Source: Vibrio sp. RE86
GTDB lineage: Bacteria; Pseudomonadota; Gammaproteobacteria; Enterobacterales; Vibrionaceae
Direction: 5' to 3'
Assembly: GCF_013114545.1 (NCBI RefSeq)
Contig: NZ_VTXI01000013.1
Span: 1 to 64,000 of the forward strand
Length of the DNA: 64,000 bases
The notes beneath the pieces were generated by a model. That model was not told where the DNA came from and searched no databases. It was given only the letters and a program-made list of their open reading frames with translations. Positions 28,626 to 40,367 of this stretch are shown here, one piece after another. Position 1 is the first letter of the stretch; each line of letters opens with the position of its first letter. Both the position numbers and the translations under genes were made by a program.

Positions 28626-29960
28626 TTAACGGCCATAGCCTTTCAGATTTGCTTTCTTCAACACAGAATCATACTGTTGAGACATCAGATGAGTCTGTAC
28701 CTGTGCCATAAAGTCCATGATAACAACAACTACGATTAGTAGTGATGTACCGCCGAAGTAGAAACGTACGTTCCACGCGACCATCATAAACTCTGGAATC
28801 AGACAGATAAATGTAATGTATAACGCACCAGCTAGGGTTAAACGCGTCATTACTTTATCAATGTACTTAGCTGTCTGTTCACCTGGGCGGATGCCGGGTA
28901 CGAATGCACCGGACTTCTTCAAGTTATCCGCTGTTTCACGCGGGTTGAATACCAACGCCGTGTAGAAGAAACAGAAGAAAATAATCGCTGCAGCATAAAG
29001 CATTACATACAGAGGTTGACCTGGGCTAAGAGCCAATGACACGTCAGTTAACCAACCGAACGCGCTGCTCTCACCATTCTGACCAAACCACTGAGCCAGT
29101 GTTCCTGGGAACAGGATAATACTTGATGCAAAGATTGCTGGAATTACACCTGCCATATTAATCTTAAGTGGCAAGTGAGTGCTTTGCGCAGCAAATACCT
29201 TACGACCTTGTTGACGCTTCGCGTAGTTTACAACGATTCGACGTTGACCACGCTCCATGAAAACAACGAAGTAGATAACTGCAAAAGCAAGTACAGCAAT
29301 CAACAACAGAAGAAGTACATGCAATTCACCTTGACGCGCTTGCTCGATTGTTTGACCGATTGCAGAAGGCAATCCAGCAACAATACCTGCAAAGATAAGT
29401 AACGAAATACCGTTACCAATTCCACGCTCTGTAATTTGTTCACCTAACCACATTAGGAACATGGTGCCGGTTACTAAACTTACTGTCGCAATTAGCGTAA
29501 ACATGGTTTGGTTGATAACAACCAGATTATCGACCATGTTTGGTAGGCCTGTTGCGATACCAATTGCCTGGAATGTTGCAAGTACAAGCGTGCCGTAGCG
29601 TGTATATTGGCTGATCTTACGACGGCCTGCTTCACCCTCTTTTTTGAGTTCAGCTAACGCTGGATGAACTACAGTTAGCAGTTGGACAACAATAGATGCC
29701 GAAATATACGGCATGATGCCCAACGCTAATATAGATGCACGCTCAAGAGCACCACCGGAGAACATGTTAAACATTTCAACGATGGTACCTTTTTGCTGTT
29801 CGAACAAATCGGCAAGTACAGCAGCGTCAATACCAGGGATCGGCACAAAAGAGCCTGCTCGGAATACTAAAAGTGCACCAATTACGAATAATAAGCGCGA
29901 CTTTAGTTCACTTAAGCCGCTCTGAGCACTACGAAAATCTTGTCCTGGTTTCTTAGCCAT
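28626..29960 (-). CDS. secY: Preprotein translocase subunit SecY
   Basis: 444 residues, ten hydrophobic helices, forming the SecYEG protein-conducting channel in the inner membrane. Visible signatures: [16 protein letters not shown], the plug/helix-2 region and [14 protein letters not shown], and the cytosolic loops with [17 protein letters not shown]. It sits at the end of the spc operon between rplO (20 nt) and rpmJ (39 nt), as in other Gammaproteobacteria. Confidence 0.98.
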   Translation of the reverse strand: MAKKPGQDFRSAQSGLSELKSRLLFVIGALLVFRAGSFVPIPGIDAAVLADLFEQQKGTIVEMFNMFSGGALERASILALGIMPYISASIVVQLLTVVHPALAELKKEGEAGRRKISQYTRYGTLVLATFQAIGIATGLPNMVDNLVVINQTMFTLIATVSLVTGTMFLMWLGEQITERGIGNGISLLIFAGIVAGLPSAIGQTIEQARQGELHVLLLLLIAVLAFAVIYFVVFMERGQRRIVVNYAKRQQGRKVFAAQSTHLPLKINMAGVIPAIFASSIILFPGTLAQWFGQNGESSAFGWLTDVSLALSPGQPLYVMLYAAAIIFFCFFYTALVFNPRETADNLKKSGAFVPGIRPGEQTAKYIDKVMTRLTLAGALYITFICLIPEFMMVAWNVRFYFGGTSLLIVVVVIMDFMAQVQTHLMSQQYDSVLKKANLKGYGR

Positions 29961-29980
29961 CTGTACCTCGTTCCTCGAGA

Positions 29981-30415
29981 TTATTCCTCGATTTTACCGC
30001 CTGCAGCTTCGATTGCAGCTTTAGCGCCTTTAGTCACACGTAGACCTTTAACAGTCACTGCTTTGTTAATTTCACCAGATAGAACAACTTTTACGAATTC
30101 GATGTTCTTAGTGATAACGTTAGCAGCTTTAAGGCTGTTTAGATCTACTACGTCACCAGTTACTTTCGCTAGTTCACCTAGACGAACTTCAGCAGACACT
30201 AGGCTCTTACGAGAAGTGAAACCGAATTTTGGTAGACGTTGTTTTAGAGGCATCTGACCGCCTTCAAAACCTGGACGAACTGAACCGCCAGAACGTGACT
30301 TTTGACCTTTGTGGCCACGGCCACCAGTTTTACCTAGGCCAGAACCGATACCACGACCTACACGCTTAGCAGTAGTCTTAGCACCAGCAGCTGGTGATAG
30401 AGTATTCAAACGCAT
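29981..30415 (-). CDS. rplO: 50S ribosomal protein L15
   Basis: L15 (144 residues) is a large-subunit assembly protein with a glycine/arginine-rich N-terminal extension ([20 protein letters not shown]) and a C-terminal globular domain. It lies 5 nt after rpmD and 20 nt before secY. Confidence 0.98.
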   Translation of the reverse strand: MRLNTLSPAAGAKTTAKRVGRGIGSGLGKTGGRGHKGQKSRSGGSVRPGFEGGQMPLKQRLPKFGFTSRKSLVSAEVRLGELAKVTGDVVDLNSLKAANVITKNIEFVKVVLSGEINKAVTVKGLRVTKGAKAAIEAAGGKIEE

Positions 30416-30420
30416 TCTGA

Positions 30421-30597
30421 TTACTCCTCAACTTTAACCATGTAGAAAACTTTGTTGATCATACCGCGCACGCACGGAGTATCTTCAAGTTCTACAGTGT
30501 GGTTGATTTTACGAAGGCCTAGACCTTTAAGACACGCTTTGTGCTTAGGTAGACGACCAATTGAGCTTTTAGTTTGAGTTACTTTAATAGTTGCCAT
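30421..30597 (-). CDS. rpmD: 50S ribosomal protein L30
   Basis: 58 residues, from ATG 30597 ([20 protein letters not shown]). The frame is open to 30624, but that extension overlaps rpsE and has no family match. The gene sits 7 nt after rpsE and 5 nt before rplO. Confidence 0.97.
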   Translation of the reverse strand: MATIKVTQTKSSIGRLPKHKACLKGLGLRKINHTVELEDTPCVRGMINKVFYMVKVEE

Positions 30598-30604
30598 GGT
30601 GTTC

Positions 30605-31108
30605 TTACTCCGAAATAGATTCAACAGTTAGACCACGTTTAGCAGCAACCATTTCTGGTGACTTCATGCTACCTAGTGCATCGATCGTTGCACGAACGAT
30701 GTTGATAGGGTTCGTAGAACCGTATGCTTTAGATAGTACGTTGTGTACACCAGCAACTTCTAGTACTGCACGCATAGCACCGCCAGCGATAACACCAGTA
30801 CCTTCTGCAGCAGGCTGCATGTAAACTTTAGAGCCCGAATGGCGACCTTTCACTGGGTGGTGAAGAGTGCCTTCGTTTAGCGCGATCGTAGTCATGTTAC
30901 GACGTGCTTTTTCCATTGCTTTTTGAATCGCTGCAGGTACTTCACGAGCTTTGCCGTAACCGAAACCTACGCGACCGTTACCGTCACCAACTACTGTTAG
31001 TGCAGTGAAGCTCATGATTCGACCGCCTTTAACCGTTTTAGAAACGCGGTTAACTGCGATTAGCTTTTCTTGCAAATCATTCGCTTGAACTTGTTGTTCT
31101 TTAGCCAT
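30605..31108 (-). CDS. rpsE: 30S ribosomal protein S5
   Basis: S5 (167 residues) acts in translational accuracy and mRNA unwinding. The double-stranded RNA-binding N-terminal domain ([20 protein letters not shown]) and the C-terminal fold ([20 protein letters not shown]) are intact. Residues tied to spectinomycin binding in the VKGGR loop look wild type. Confidence 0.98.
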   Translation of the reverse strand: MAKEQQVQANDLQEKLIAVNRVSKTVKGGRIMSFTALTVVGDGNGRVGFGYGKAREVPAAIQKAMEKARRNMTTIALNEGTLHHPVKGRHSGSKVYMQPAAEGTGVIAGGAMRAVLEVAGVHNVLSKAYGSTNPINIVRATIDALGSMKSPEMVAAKRGLTVESISE

Positions 31109-31122
31109 CTTCCAACCCTACC

Positions 31123-31476
31123 TTAGAATTTCAGACCAGCTTCGCGAGCAGATTCTGCTAGCGCCGCTACTCGACCGTGGTATTGGAAACCAGAACGATC
31201 AAATGCAACTGCTTCTACGCCTTTTTCAAGAGCGCGCTCAGCAATAGCTTTACCTACTGCTTTAGCTGCATCAACGTTACCAGTGTTCTTAACTTGCTCA
31301 CGGATCGCTTTTTCTACAGTAGAAGCTGCTGCGATAACCTCAGAGCCGTTAGCTGCAATCACCTGTGCGTACACGTGACGAGGAGTACGGTGTACTACTA
31401 GGCGAGTTGCACCCAGTTCTGCAATCTTACGACGTGCACGTGTAGCACGACGGATGCGAGATGCTTTCTTATCCAT
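31123..31476 (-). CDS. rplR: 50S ribosomal protein L18
   Basis: L18 (117 residues) binds 5S rRNA. Motifs: [17 protein letters not shown] and the C-terminal [20 protein letters not shown]. Lies between rplF and rpsE with 9- and 14-nt gaps. Confidence 0.98.
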   Translation of the reverse strand: MDKKASRIRRATRARRKIAELGATRLVVHRTPRHVYAQVIAANGSEVIAAASTVEKAIREQVKNTGNVDAAKAVGKAIAERALEKGVEAVAFDRSGFQYHGRVAALAESAREAGLKF

Positions 31477-31485
31477 AGTGTTACC

Positions 31486-32019
31486 TTACTTCTTCTTAGC
31501 TTCTTTAGTACGCACATTTTCATCTGCGTAACGAACACCTTTACCTTTGTAAGGCTCAGGCTCACGGTAAGAACGAATGTCAGCCGCAACCTGACCAACA
31601 AGTTGTTTGTCACAACCAGTGATCACGATTTCAGTTTGGCTTGGACACTCAGCTTTAATACCCGCTGGCAGCTCGTGCTCAACTGGGTGTGAGAAGCCTA
31701 GTGTTAGACCTACAGCGTTGCCTTTGATAGCAGCACGGTAACCAACACCTTTAAGAGTTAGCTTCTTAGTAAAGCCTTCAGTAACACCAACAACCATGTT
31801 GTTAACTAGAGCGCGAGCAGTACCTGCTTGTGCCCATGCGTTAACCACACCTTCGCGTGGACCGAAAGTAAGATTGTTTTCTTCCTGAGCTACAACTACA
31901 GCGTTGTTAAGAACGCGTGATAGTTCGCCTTTAGCACCTTTTACAGTGATTTCTTGGCCGTTTAGTTTCACCTCTACGCCAGCTGGAATAGCGACAGGTG
32001 CTTTAGCAACACGAGACAT
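31486..32019 (-). CDS. rplF: 50S ribosomal protein L6
   Basis: L6 (177 residues) sits near the factor-binding site. Two alpha/beta repeats are visible, ending in the signature [20 protein letters not shown]. Lies between rpsH and rplR. Confidence 0.98.
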   Translation of the reverse strand: MSRVAKAPVAIPAGVEVKLNGQEITVKGAKGELSRVLNNAVVVAQEENNLTFGPREGVVNAWAQAGTARALVNNMVVGVTEGFTKKLTLKGVGYRAAIKGNAVGLTLGFSHPVEHELPAGIKAECPSQTEIVITGCDKQLVGQVAADIRSYREPEPYKGKGVRYADENVRTKEAKKK

Positions 32020-32031
32020 AATCTACTCCTA

Positions 32032-32424
32032 TTACGCTACGTAAGCGATGATTTCACCACCAAGACCTGCTTTACGTGCAGCACGGTCTGACATAAGACC
32101 CTTGGAAGTTGAAACGATAGCAACACCAAGACCACCCATTACAGAAGGAAGTTCATCTTTCTTCTTGTAAACACGTAGACCTGGACGAGAAACACGTTTA
32201 AGTTGCTCGATTACTGGTTTAGCTTGGAAGTACTTAAGAGTAACTTCAAGCTCAGGTTTAACTTCGCCTTCAACAGCGAAATCAACGATGTAACCTTCAG
32301 CTTTTAGTAGTGCAGCAATTGCAACTTTAAGCTTTGAAGAAGGCATTTTAACAGCAACTTTGTTTGCTGCCTGACCGTTACGAACGCGGGTCAGCATATC
32401 CGAAATCGGATCTTGCATGCTCAT
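32032..32424 (-). CDS. rpsH: 30S ribosomal protein S8
   Basis: S8 (130 residues) binds the 16S central domain and, in E. coli, represses the spc operon at the rplE start. It begins [18 protein letters not shown] and carries [20 protein letters not shown]. Lies between rpsN and rplF. Confidence 0.98.
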   Translation of the reverse strand: MSMQDPISDMLTRVRNGQAANKVAVKMPSSKLKVAIAALLKAEGYIVDFAVEGEVKPELEVTLKYFQAKPVIEQLKRVSRPGLRVYKKKDELPSVMGGLGVAIVSTSKGLMSDRAARKAGLGGEIIAYVA

Positions 32425-32453
32425 ATGATTTACTCCAAATGATTAAGTGGCAA

Positions 32454-32759
32454 TTACCAGCTAGCCTTACGAAGTCCAGGAATCTCGCCTTTCATGCAAG
32501 CTTCACGAACTTTGATACGGCTTAGACCGAACTTACGTAGGTAACCGTGTGGACGACCAGTTTGGTTACAACGGTTGCGCTGACGAGATGCACTTGAATC
32601 ACGTGGAAGAGATTGCAGTGTAAGAACCGCGTTCCAACGATCTTCTTCAGATGCGTTTACATCGCTGATGATAGCTTTAAGCGCTGCACGCTTTTCAGCG
32701 AACTTAGCTACAAGCTTTGCACGTTTTGCTTCACGTGCTTTCATTGAATTTTTAGCCAT
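32454..32759 (-). CDS. rpsN: 30S ribosomal protein S14
   Basis: S14 (101 residues) of the long, zinc-free form: the CxxC pairs of short S14 are absent, and [19 protein letters not shown] is the rRNA-binding end. It lies between rplE and rpsH. Confidence 0.98.
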   Translation of the reverse strand: MAKNSMKAREAKRAKLVAKFAEKRAALKAIISDVNASEEDRWNAVLTLQSLPRDSSASRQRNRCNQTGRPHGYLRKFGLSRIKVREACMKGEIPGLRKASW

Positions 32760-32776
32760 AACAGTAACCCTTCACC

Positions 32777-33316
32777 TTACTTACGGAATGGGAAGTTAAA
32801 GGCAGCCAGCAGAGCTCGGCCTTCCTCATCAGTACCAGCAGACGTCGTAATAGTGATGTCTAGACCGCGTACTTTATCAACTTTATCAAAGTCGATTTCC
32901 GGGAAGATGATTTGCTCGCGAACGCCCATGCTGTAGTTACCGCGTCCGTCAAAAGACTTAGCGCTAACGCCACGGAAGTCACGTACTCGTGGAAGAGCGA
33001 TGTTAATCAAACGCTCAAGAAAATCCCACATACGTTCGCCACGCAAGGTTACTTTACAACCGATAGGGTAGCCTTCACGGATTTTAAAACCTGCAACAGA
33101 TTTACGCGCTTTAGTGATAAGTGGCTTTTGACCAGAGATCGTTGCCATATCAGCTGCTGCGTTTTCTAGCAGTTTCTTATCGTTGATTGCTTCACCAACA
33201 CCCATGTTTAGGGTGATTTTCTCGATTCTAGGGACTTGCATGACGCTTGTGTAGCTAAACTGTTTGGTCAGTTCAGCGACTACAGACGACTTGTAGTAAT
33301 CATGCAGTTTCGCCAT
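32777..33316 (-). CDS. rplE: 50S ribosomal protein L5
   Basis: L5 (179 residues) binds 5S rRNA and bridges to the 30S head. Motifs: [33 protein letters not shown] and the C-terminal [15 protein letters not shown]. Lies between rplX and rpsN; in E. coli this start region is the S8 repression target. Confidence 0.98.
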   Translation of the reverse strand: MAKLHDYYKSSVVAELTKQFSYTSVMQVPRIEKITLNMGVGEAINDKKLLENAAADMATISGQKPLITKARKSVAGFKIREGYPIGCKVTLRGERMWDFLERLINIALPRVRDFRGVSAKSFDGRGNYSMGVREQIIFPEIDFDKVDKVRGLDITITTSAGTDEEGRALLAAFNFPFRK

Positions 33317-33339
33317 AGTAGAACTCCAAATTACTTCTA

Positions 33340-33657
33340 TTAGTTAGAAACGATTTCGTTGTTAGATTTAAAGAAACGTACTTTCTTACCATCTTCAAAA
33401 CGGAAACCGATACGGTCAGCTTTACCAGTAGCTGCGTTGAAAATCGCCACGTTAGAAACGTCGATTGCTGCTTCTTGCTCTACGATACCGCCTTGGATAC
33501 CCATAGCTGGAACAGGTTTCTGATGTTTCTTAACTAGGTTGATACCTTCAACGATAACTTTACCAGTTGCTAGAACCTTAGTTACTTTACCTTTCTTGCC
33601 TTTGTCTTTACCAGCAAGAACGATTACTTCGTCATTACGACGGATTTTAGCTGCCAT
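33340..33657 (-). CDS. rplX: 50S ribosomal protein L24
   Basis: L24 (105 residues) is an early assembly protein with an N-terminal KOW motif ([19 protein letters not shown]). 13 nt after rplN. Confidence 0.98.
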   Translation of the reverse strand: MAAKIRRNDEVIVLAGKDKGKKGKVTKVLATGKVIVEGINLVKKHQKPVPAMGIQGGIVEQEAAIDVSNVAIFNAATGKADRIGFRFEDGKKVRFFKSNNEIVSN

Positions 33658-33670
33658 TTCTACGTGCTCC

Positions 33671-34042
33671 TTACAGAACTTCTGGAGCCAGTGAAACGAT
33701 CTTCATGAACTTATCGCCACGAAGTTCACGCGTCACAGGGCCAAAGATACGTGTACCGATTGGTTGCTCAGTGTTGTCGTTCAACAATACACAAGCATTA
33801 CGGTCGAAGCGAATGACAGAACCGTCTGGACGACGAACGCCTTTGCGAGTGCGCACAACAACCGCCTTCAGAACGTCACCTTTTTTAACTTTACCGCGAG
33901 GAATTGCTTCCTTCACAGTAACTTTGATAACGTCACCGATATGTGCATAACGGCGGTGTGAGCCACCCAGGACCTTAATACACATTACCTTGCGCGCGCC
34001 AGAGTTATCAGCTGCGTCAAGTGTACTTTGCATTTGGATCAT
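33671..34042 (-). CDS. rplN: 50S ribosomal protein L14
   Basis: L14 (123 residues) lies at the subunit interface. Motifs: [20 protein letters not shown] and the C-terminal [13 protein letters not shown]. It is the first gene of the spc operon, preceded by a 164-nt gap with a terminator and a promoter candidate. Confidence 0.98.
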   Translation of the reverse strand: MIQMQSTLDAADNSGARKVMCIKVLGGSHRRYAHIGDVIKVTVKEAIPRGKVKKGDVLKAVVVRTRKGVRRPDGSVIRFDRNACVLLNDNTEQPIGTRIFGPVTRELRGDKFMKIVSLAPEVL

Positions 34043-34113
34043 TGTTAGTGCTCCGCTAAATATTAATAACTAGACCCATCACGGGTCGGGCTGCCTCTTT
34101 AAAAGGGACGCGA

Positions 34114-34122
34114 ATTGTACCA
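34114..34122 (-). promoter_or_regulatory. Candidate spc-operon promoter (extended -10)
   Basis: TGGTACAAT on the minus strand is an extended -10 element about 70 nt before rplN; a standard -35 is not seen at 16-18 nt. It lies just after the S10-operon terminator, where E. coli has its spc promoter. Confidence 0.45.
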
Positions 34123-34144
34123 CCCTTTTTTGTGATTGGGTAGT

Positions 34145-34190
34145 CAAAAAATAAACGGCCCCAAAAATAATTTTGGAGCCGTTTAATTTC
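34145..34190 (-). terminator. Terminator of the S10 operon (after rpsQ)
   Basis: On the minus strand AAACGGCTCCAAAA pairs with TTTTGGGGCCGTTT (one mispair) around TTAT, then ATTTTTTG. It begins about 15 nt after the rpsQ stop and separates the S10 and spc units. Confidence 0.8.
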
Positions 34191-34206
34191 ATAGAATTAG
34201 CTAAGA

Positions 34207-34461
34207 TTAACCTTTAGCTTTTTCTAGAACTTTTACCAAAGTCCAAGACTTAGTCTTAGACAGTGGACGACACTCTGCGATTTCAACGCTGTCGCCTAGG
34301 CCACATTCGTTGTTCTCGTCATGTGCGTGTACTTTAGTCGTACGCTTTACGTATTTACCGTAAATTGGGTGTTTAACCATGCGTTCGATAGCAACAACGA
34401 TAGACTTGTCCATCTTGTCGCTAACTACACGACCTTGTTGAGTACGTTTTACTTCGCTCAT
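34207..34461 (-). CDS. rpsQ: 30S ribosomal protein S17
   Basis: S17 (84 residues) is a primary 16S binder with an OB fold ([40 protein letters not shown]). Its ATG shares one base with the rpmC stop. Last gene of the S10 operon. Confidence 0.98.
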   Translation of the reverse strand: MSEVKRTQQGRVVSDKMDKSIVVAIERMVKHPIYGKYVKRTTKVHAHDENNECGLGDSVEIAECRPLSKTKSWTLVKVLEKAKG

Positions 34462-34652
34462 TATGCGCCTGCCTTCTCAGTCAAAACCGTTTTCACACGT
34501 GCGATATCACGGCGTACAGCTTTTAGAGTGTGAGTTTGCTGAAGCTGACCAGTTGCAGCCTGCATGCGCAGGTTGAACTGTTCACGTAGCAAATTCAATA
34601 GCTCTGCGTTAAGCTCTTCAACGCTTTTTTCGCGTAGATCTTGTGCTTTCAT
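34461..34652 (-). CDS. rpmC: 50S ribosomal protein L29
   Basis: 63 residues from ATG 34652 ([19 protein letters not shown]); L29 lies at the exit tunnel near the trigger-factor and SRP docking site. A GTG three bases upstream is in frame but the ATG matches the family. The ATG overlaps the rplP stop (TGATG) by one base. Confidence 0.97.
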   Translation of the reverse strand: MKAQDLREKSVEELNAELLNLLREQFNLRMQAATGQLQQTHTLKAVRRDIARVKTVLTEKAGA

Positions 34653-35062
34653 CACATCACCTGCTTAGTTACAAATGTAGTTTTGAATGGCAGTTTACGT
34701 GCCGCTAGGCGGAACGCTTCACGTGCCAATTCTTCAGGTACACCACCCATTTCGTACATAACCTTACCAGGTTGGATTTGGGCTACCCAGTACTCAACGT
34801 TACCTTTACCCTTACCCTGACGAACTTCAAGTGGTTTTTCTGTGATAGGCTTGTCTGGGAACACACGGATCCAGATTTTACCTTGACGCTTAACGTGACG
34901 TGTCATTGCACGACGTGCCGCTTCGATTTGACGAGCAGTTAGACGACCACGGCCAGTAGCTTTAAGACCGAATTCGCCGAAGCTTACATCAGTACCTTTA
35001 GCTAGACCACGGTTACGACCTGTCTGAACCTTACGGAACTTAGTACGTTTAGGTTGTAGCAT
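34652..35062 (-). CDS. rplP: 50S ribosomal protein L16
   Basis: L16 (136 residues) helps shape the A site. It starts [19 protein letters not shown] and contains [20 protein letters not shown]. It lies 11 nt after rpsC and overlaps rpmC by one base. Confidence 0.98.
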   Translation of the reverse strand: MLQPKRTKFRKVQTGRNRGLAKGTDVSFGEFGLKATGRGRLTARQIEAARRAMTRHVKRQGKIWIRVFPDKPITEKPLEVRQGKGKGNVEYWVAQIQPGKVMYEMGGVPEELAREAFRLAARKLPFKTTFVTKQVM

Positions 35063-35073
35063 CTGTCGACTCC

Positions 35074-35772
35074 TTACTTACGGCCTTTGCGCTGCTTCTT
35101 AGGCTTATCGCCTTTAGGCTCTACAGCGTTAGCTGCAGGCATACCGCCAAGAATCTCACCTTTGAAGATCCAAGTCTTAATGCCGATCACACCGTATTGA
35201 GTGTGAGCCGAAGAAGTTGCGTAATCAATGTCAGCACGTAGAGTGTGTAGAGGTACACGACCTTCACGGTACCACTCAGAACGTGCAATTTCAGCGCCGC
35301 CTAGACGACCGCTTACTTCTACCTTGATGCCTTTAGCGCCTAGACGCATAGCGTTTTGTACCGCGCGCTTCATAGCACGACGGAACATAACACGACGCTC
35401 TAGCTGAGACGCGATGCTGTCACCAACAAGCTGTGCATCAAGCTCAGGTTTACGTACTTCAGCGATGTTAATCTGCGCTGGTACACCTGCGATTTTAGCT
35501 ACAGCTGCACGTAGTTTCTCTACGTCTTCACCTTTCTTACCGATTACTACGCCTGGACGAGCAGTGTGAATAGTCACACGGATGCTCTTAGCAGGACGCT
35601 CGATAACGATGCGTGAAAGTGATGCTTTTTTCAGTTCACTTGTAAGGAACTGACGTACCTTGAAGTCGCCGTCTAGGTTGTCAGCGAAATCTTTGGTGTT
35701 AGCAAACCATGTAGCATTCCAAGGCTTAACGATGCCTAGACGAATACCATTAGGATGTACTTTTTGACCCAT
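35074..35772 (-). CDS. rpsC: 30S ribosomal protein S3
   Basis: S3 (232 residues) forms part of the mRNA entry site. The KH domain ([20 protein letters not shown]) and C-terminal fold (RYGVIG-like [20 protein letters not shown]) are intact, with a lysine-rich tail. Confidence 0.98.
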   Translation of the reverse strand: MGQKVHPNGIRLGIVKPWNATWFANTKDFADNLDGDFKVRQFLTSELKKASLSRIVIERPAKSIRVTIHTARPGVVIGKKGEDVEKLRAAVAKIAGVPAQINIAEVRKPELDAQLVGDSIASQLERRVMFRRAMKRAVQNAMRLGAKGIKVEVSGRLGGAEIARSEWYREGRVPLHTLRADIDYATSSAHTQYGVIGIKTWIFKGEILGGMPAANAVEPKGDKPKKQRKGRK

Positions 35773-35791
35773 TGCTTACTCTCCTAGTCTC

Positions 35792-36124
35792 TTAGCGATC
35801 TGCTACAACAACAGTGATGTGGCTTGAACGCTTCAAGATACGATCCGCACGACCTTTAGCACGAGGCATAATACGCTTCATGATAGGGCCTTCATCTACG
35901 AAGATTTTTGCGACATTTAGATCGTCAATATCTGCGCCTTCATTGTGCTCCGCGTTAGCGATAGCAGACTCTAGAACTTTCTTGATTAGTTCAGCAGCTT
36001 TTTTGTTGCTGAAAGTCAGGATTTCTAGAGCTTGGTCTACAGATTTTCCACGAATTTGATCCGCAACTAAGCGTGCTTTCTGAGGCGAAATGCGAGCAAA
36101 GTTATGTTTAGCTAGTGCTTCCAT
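35792..36124 (-). CDS. rplV: 50S ribosomal protein L22
   Basis: L22 (110 residues) lines the exit tunnel through its beta-hairpin ([19 protein letters not shown]). The second of two adjacent ATGs (36124) is chosen because it lies 6 nt from the GGAG ribosome-binding site and matches the family's MEALAKH start. Confidence 0.97.
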   Translation of the reverse strand: MEALAKHNFARISPQKARLVADQIRGKSVDQALEILTFSNKKAAELIKKVLESAIANAEHNEGADIDDLNVAKIFVDEGPIMKRIMPRAKGRADRILKRSSHITVVVADR

Positions 36125-36134
36125 CATCTACTCC

Positions 36135-36413
36135 TTAACGCTTCTTAGCTTTCTTATCCACGACATGGCCGCGGTAAGTACGTGTTGGTGCGAATTCGCC
36201 CAGTTTGTGACCGATCATTTCTTCAGTTACAAATACTGGTACGTGCTGACGACCATTATGGACAGCGATGGTCAAACCGATCATCGTAGGGATGATCATT
36301 GAACGACGGGACCAAGTCTTAATAGGCTTCTTGTCTCCGCTTTCCACCGCTTTCTCTACCTTCTTCAGCAAGTGTAGGTCAATAAAAGGACCTTTCTTGA
36401 GAGAACGTGGCAT
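36135..36413 (-). CDS. rpsS: 30S ribosomal protein S19
   Basis: S19 (92 residues) sits in the head with S13. It reads [20 protein letters not shown] and ends [11 protein letters not shown]. Confidence 0.98.
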   Translation of the reverse strand: MPRSLKKGPFIDLHLLKKVEKAVESGDKKPIKTWSRRSMIIPTMIGLTIAVHNGRQHVPVFVTEEMIGHKLGEFAPTRTYRGHVVDKKAKKR

Positions 36414-36434
36414 GGCGATTCCTCTTTATATAGA

Positions 36435-37259
36435 TTACTTGTTACGACGACGTACGATGTACTTGTCAGTGCGTTTGTTCTTACGAGTCTTAAAGCCTTT
36501 AGTTGGCTGACCCCATGGTGAAACTGGGTGACGGCCACCAGAAGTACGACCTTCACCACCACCGTGTGGGTGGTCTACTGGGTTCATCACAACACCACGA
36601 ACGGTTGGACGAACACCGCGCCAGCGGTTAGCACCAGCTTTACCAAGTTCACGTAGCATGTGCTCAGAGTTACCAACTTCACCGATTGTTGCACGGCCTT
36701 CAGAAAGTACTTTGCGCATTTCGCCAGAACGTAGACGGATAGTTACGTATGCACCGTCGCGAGCAACGATTTGAGCATAAGCACCAGCCGAACGAGCTAG
36801 CTGACCACCTTTACCAGGCTTAAGTTCAACGTTGTGTACAGTTGAACCTACTGGGATGTTACGCATTGGAAGAGTGTTACCAACTTTGATTGGTGCATCA
36901 ACACCAGATTGGATAGCATCACCTGCGTTAACACCTTTAGGTGCTAGGATGTAACGACGCTCACCGTCTGCGTACAGAACTAGAGCGATGTTAGCGCTAC
37001 GGTTTGGATCGTATTCAAGACGCTCAACTTTCGCTGGGATACCGTCTTTAGTACGTTTGAAGTCAATTACACGGTAGTGGTGCTTGTGACCACCGCCGAT
37101 GTGACGTACTGTGATACGACCGTTGTTGTTACGACCACCGTTCTTAGAGTTTTTCTCTAGAAGTGGTGCGTATGGCTTGCCCTTGTGTAGGTCAGCGTTA
37201 ACAACTTTAACAACGTGACGACGACCAGGGGAAGTCGGCTTACATTTAACAATAGCCAT
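36435..37259 (-). CDS. rplB: 50S ribosomal protein L2
   Basis: L2 (274 residues) supports peptidyl-transferase activity. The conserved histidine loop is present in [15 protein letters not shown], along with [13 protein letters not shown] at the start and GWPTK-like [19 protein letters not shown] at the end. Confidence 0.98.
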   Translation of the reverse strand: MAIVKCKPTSPGRRHVVKVVNADLHKGKPYAPLLEKNSKNGGRNNNGRITVRHIGGGHKHHYRVIDFKRTKDGIPAKVERLEYDPNRSANIALVLYADGERRYILAPKGVNAGDAIQSGVDAPIKVGNTLPMRNIPVGSTVHNVELKPGKGGQLARSAGAYAQIVARDGAYVTIRLRSGEMRKVLSEGRATIGEVGNSEHMLRELGKAGANRWRGVRPTVRGVVMNPVDHPHGGGEGRTSGGRHPVSPWGQPTKGFKTRKNKRTDKYIVRRRNK

Positions 37260-37273
37260 TTTTACTACTCCTG

Positions 37274-37576
37274 TTATTCCGCGCCGCCAACGAAGTCAAG
37301 ATCTTGACCTTCTTTCAGAGTAACGTACGCTTTCTTAACGTCGCTGCGGCGACCTTGGCGTAGACCCTGACGTTTGGTCTTACCCTTAGTGATAAGAGTA
37401 TTTACAGACTTAACTTCAACTTCAAATAGCTTTTCTACAGCTGCTTTGATCTCTTTTTTAGTTGCATCTTTAGCTACTTTGAAAACGATAGTATTCGCTT
37501 TCTCAGCTGCCATAGTTGCTTTTTCAGAGATGTGCGGTGCACGTAGAACTTTTAGGATACGCTCTTCAGTGATCAT
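37274..37576 (-). CDS. rplW: 50S ribosomal protein L23
   Basis: L23 (100 residues) is the docking point for trigger factor and [23 protein letters not shown] and the central [14 protein letters not shown] [20 protein letters not shown] are visible. Its start overlaps the rplD stop by 4 nt. Confidence 0.98.
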
Positions 37577-38175
37577 GCTAGCATCTCCTCTACTTGTTTA
37601 ACTGCATCAGCAGTAATTACAACTTTGTCGAACGCAATTAGAGAAACTGGGTCAATACCAGCTACGTCACGTGCGTCAACTTTGTATAGGTTACGAGCAG
37701 CTAAGAATAGGTTCTCATCTACTTCGCTAGTCACGATTAAAGCGTCAGTTAGCTCAAGCTCTTTAAGCTTAGCAACTAGTTCTTTAGTCTTTGGTGCTTC
37801 TACTGAGAAGTTATCAACAACGATTAGACGCTCTTGACGAACTAGCTCAGAAAGAATGCTCTTCATAGCACCACGGTACATTTTTTTGTTTACTTTTTGG
37901 CTGTGATCTTGTGGTTTCGCAGCAAAAGTAACACCACCTGTACGCCAGATTGGGCTACGGATTGTACCAGCACGTGCACGGCCAGTACCTTTTTGACGCC
38001 ATGGCTTAGCGCCACCGCCAGAAACTTCTGAACGTGTTTTCTGAGCACGAGTACCTTGACGAGCACCTGCTGCGTATGCAACAACTACTTGGTGTACAAG
38101 AGCTTCGTTAAACTCACGTCCGAAAGTAGTTTCGGAAACAGTTAGTGCATCAGCACCTTTAACCATTAGTTCCAT
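37573..38175 (-). CDS. rplD: 50S ribosomal protein L4
   Basis: L4 (200 residues) lines the exit tunnel and, in E. coli, represses its own S10 operon by transcription attenuation and translation control. The tunnel loop reads [19 protein letters not shown]. Length and motifs match the family. The probable L4 target is the leader at 39149-39445. Confidence 0.98.
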   Translation of the reverse strand: MELMVKGADALTVSETTFGREFNEALVHQVVVAYAAGARQGTRAQKTRSEVSGGGAKPWRQKGTGRARAGTIRSPIWRTGGVTFAAKPQDHSQKVNKKMYRGAMKSILSELVRQERLIVVDNFSVEAPKTKELVAKLKELELTDALIVTSEVDENLFLAARNLYKVDARDVAGIDPVSLIAFDKVVITADAVKQVEEMLA

Positions 38176-38192
38176 TACTTACTCCTGAGACG

Positions 38193-38822
38193 TTATGCTT
38201 TAATAGCTGGTTTAACGATCACGTTACCGCCAGTCGCGCCTGGTACTGCACCTTTAATAAGAAGCAGATTGCGCTCAGCGTCAACACGTACGATCTCTAG
38301 GTTTTGAGTCGTTACACGCTCAGCACCCATGTGACCTGCCATTTTCTTGCCTTTAAATACGCGACCTGGAGTTTGACATTGGCCAATAGAACCAGGAGCA
38401 CGGTGAGACAATGAGTTACCGTGAGTCATATCTTGAGTACGGAAGTTCCAACGCTTAACAGCGCCTTGGAAACCTTTACCCTTAGATGTACCAGTAACGT
38501 CTACTTTCTTAGTATCGTTGAATAGTTCAACTGTTAGCTCAGCGCCAACTGCGAACTCTTCACCGTTTTCCAAACGGAATTCCCAAAGACCACGACCAGC
38601 TTCAACACCAGCTTTAGCAAAGTGACCTGCTTCTGCTTTGTTTACGCGGTTAGCTTTCTTTGCACCAGTAGTTACCTGGATTGCTGCGTAGCCGTCAGTT
38701 TCTACAGTACGAACCTGAGAAACACGGTTAGCTTCAACCTCAACAACTGTTACTGGGATAGAAACGCCGTCTTCAGTAAATACGCGGGTCATGCCCACTT
38801 TACGACCGATTAGACCAATCAT
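38193..38822 (-). CDS. rplC: 50S ribosomal protein L3
   Basis: L3 (209 residues) is an early assembly protein close to the peptidyl-transferase centre. [36 protein letters not shown] and the loop with [20 protein letters not shown] (the methylated-glutamine region) are present. Confidence 0.98.
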   Translation of the reverse strand: MIGLIGRKVGMTRVFTEDGVSIPVTVVEVEANRVSQVRTVETDGYAAIQVTTGAKKANRVNKAEAGHFAKAGVEAGRGLWEFRLENGEEFAVGAELTVELFNDTKKVDVTGTSKGKGFQGAVKRWNFRTQDMTHGNSLSHRAPGSIGQCQTPGRVFKGKKMAGHMGAERVTTQNLEIVRVDAERNLLLIKGAVPGATGGNVIVKPAIKA

Positions 38823-38836
38823 TCTTCTAATCTCCC

Positions 38837-39445
<609 letters not shown>

Positions 39446-39451
39446 CGACGC

Positions 39452-39479
39452 ATTATACAGATCACAGTTTTTCATGCAA
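39452..39479 (-). promoter_or_regulatory. S10-operon sigma-70 promoter
   Basis: TTGCAT (39479-39474) and TATAAT (39457-39452) are 16 nt apart on the minus strand. The predicted start is near 39445, about 300 nt before rpsJ. Confidence 0.75.
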
Positions 39480-39544
39480 GTGCTGTTTGAAAAATAAACG
39501 AGAGTTTTTCTAAGTCGCTGATTGTATGCGCTATGGACGCTGAG

Positions 39545-39582
39545 TAAATAAAAAGCGCAGATTGAATGAACAACCTGCGCTT
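39545..39582 (-). terminator. Terminator of rnr-rlmB
   Basis: An 8-bp stem AAGCGCAG (39553-39560) / CTGCGCTT (39575-39582) with a 14-nt loop ends in a T run on the minus strand, 24 nt after rlmB. Confidence 0.75.
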
Positions 39583-39605
39583 CGTAACTTTTAGTTATTT
39601 ATCTA

Positions 39606-40343
39606 TTAAGCGAGGCGCTGACGTACTGCTTCAAATAGACATACGCCTGATGCTACCGATACGTTTAAGCTTGATACACTGCCTGCCATCGGGATCTTAA
39701 TCAGGTCATCACAAGTTTCACGAGTCAGGCGTCGCATACCGTCACCTTCTGCACCCATAACGATTGCAAGCGAGCCCGTTAACTTAGCTTGGTAGATGTC
39801 ATGCGTTGCTTCACCCGCTGTTCCAACAAACCACACACCCTGTTCTTGCAGTGCGCGCATGGTACGAGCTAGGTTAGTTACACGCACTAGAGGTACGGTT
39901 TCAGCCGCACCACATGCTACTTTACTAACTGTTGCAGTAATATTCGCTGATTTATCTTTTGGTACGATAACCGCAGCAACCCCTGCTGCATCTGCGTTAC
40001 GTAGACAAGCACCCAAGTTATGTGGGTCCGTCACGCCATCAAGCACTAGCAGAAGTGGTGACTCATGCTGCGCAAGAATGTCATCTAAGTCATTTTCGTT
40101 TAGCTGCTTAGCTGGCTTTACGCGAGCCATAATACCTTGGTGATTTGCACCGCGTGCTTTGTCATCCAATGTTTTACGTGTCATTTGTTGAATCGATACA
40201 CCGCATACCTGTAAGTCATTCAGGATTGGCATTAGGCGATCATCTTGACGGCCTTTTAGTACGAACGCTTCAATGAAACGCTCTGGCTCACGCTCTAATA
40301 CTGCTTTAACTGCGTGAATACCGTAGATAAATTCGTTACTCAT
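39606..40343 (-). CDS. rlmB: 23S rRNA (guanosine-2'-O-)-methyltransferase RlmB
   Basis: RlmB methylates G2251 of 23S rRNA in the P loop. The 245-residue SpoU/TrmH-fold protein shows [19 protein letters not shown], the motif [21 protein letters not shown] and the knot motifs [13 protein letters not shown] and [16 protein letters not shown]. It lies 24 nt after rnr and is probably transcribed with it. Confidence 0.97.
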   Translation of the reverse strand: MSNEFIYGIHAVKAVLEREPERFIEAFVLKGRQDDRLMPILNDLQVCGVSIQQMTRKTLDDKARGANHQGIMARVKPAKQLNENDLDDILAQHESPLLLVLDGVTDPHNLGACLRNADAAGVAAVIVPKDKSANITATVSKVACGAAETVPLVRVTNLARTMRALQEQGVWFVGTAGEATHDIYQAKLTGSLAIVMGAEGDGMRRLTRETCDDLIKIPMAGSVSSLNVSVASGVCLFEAVRQRLA

Positions 40344-40367
40344 TTAAAAACCTGTTTCGTTTAACGC

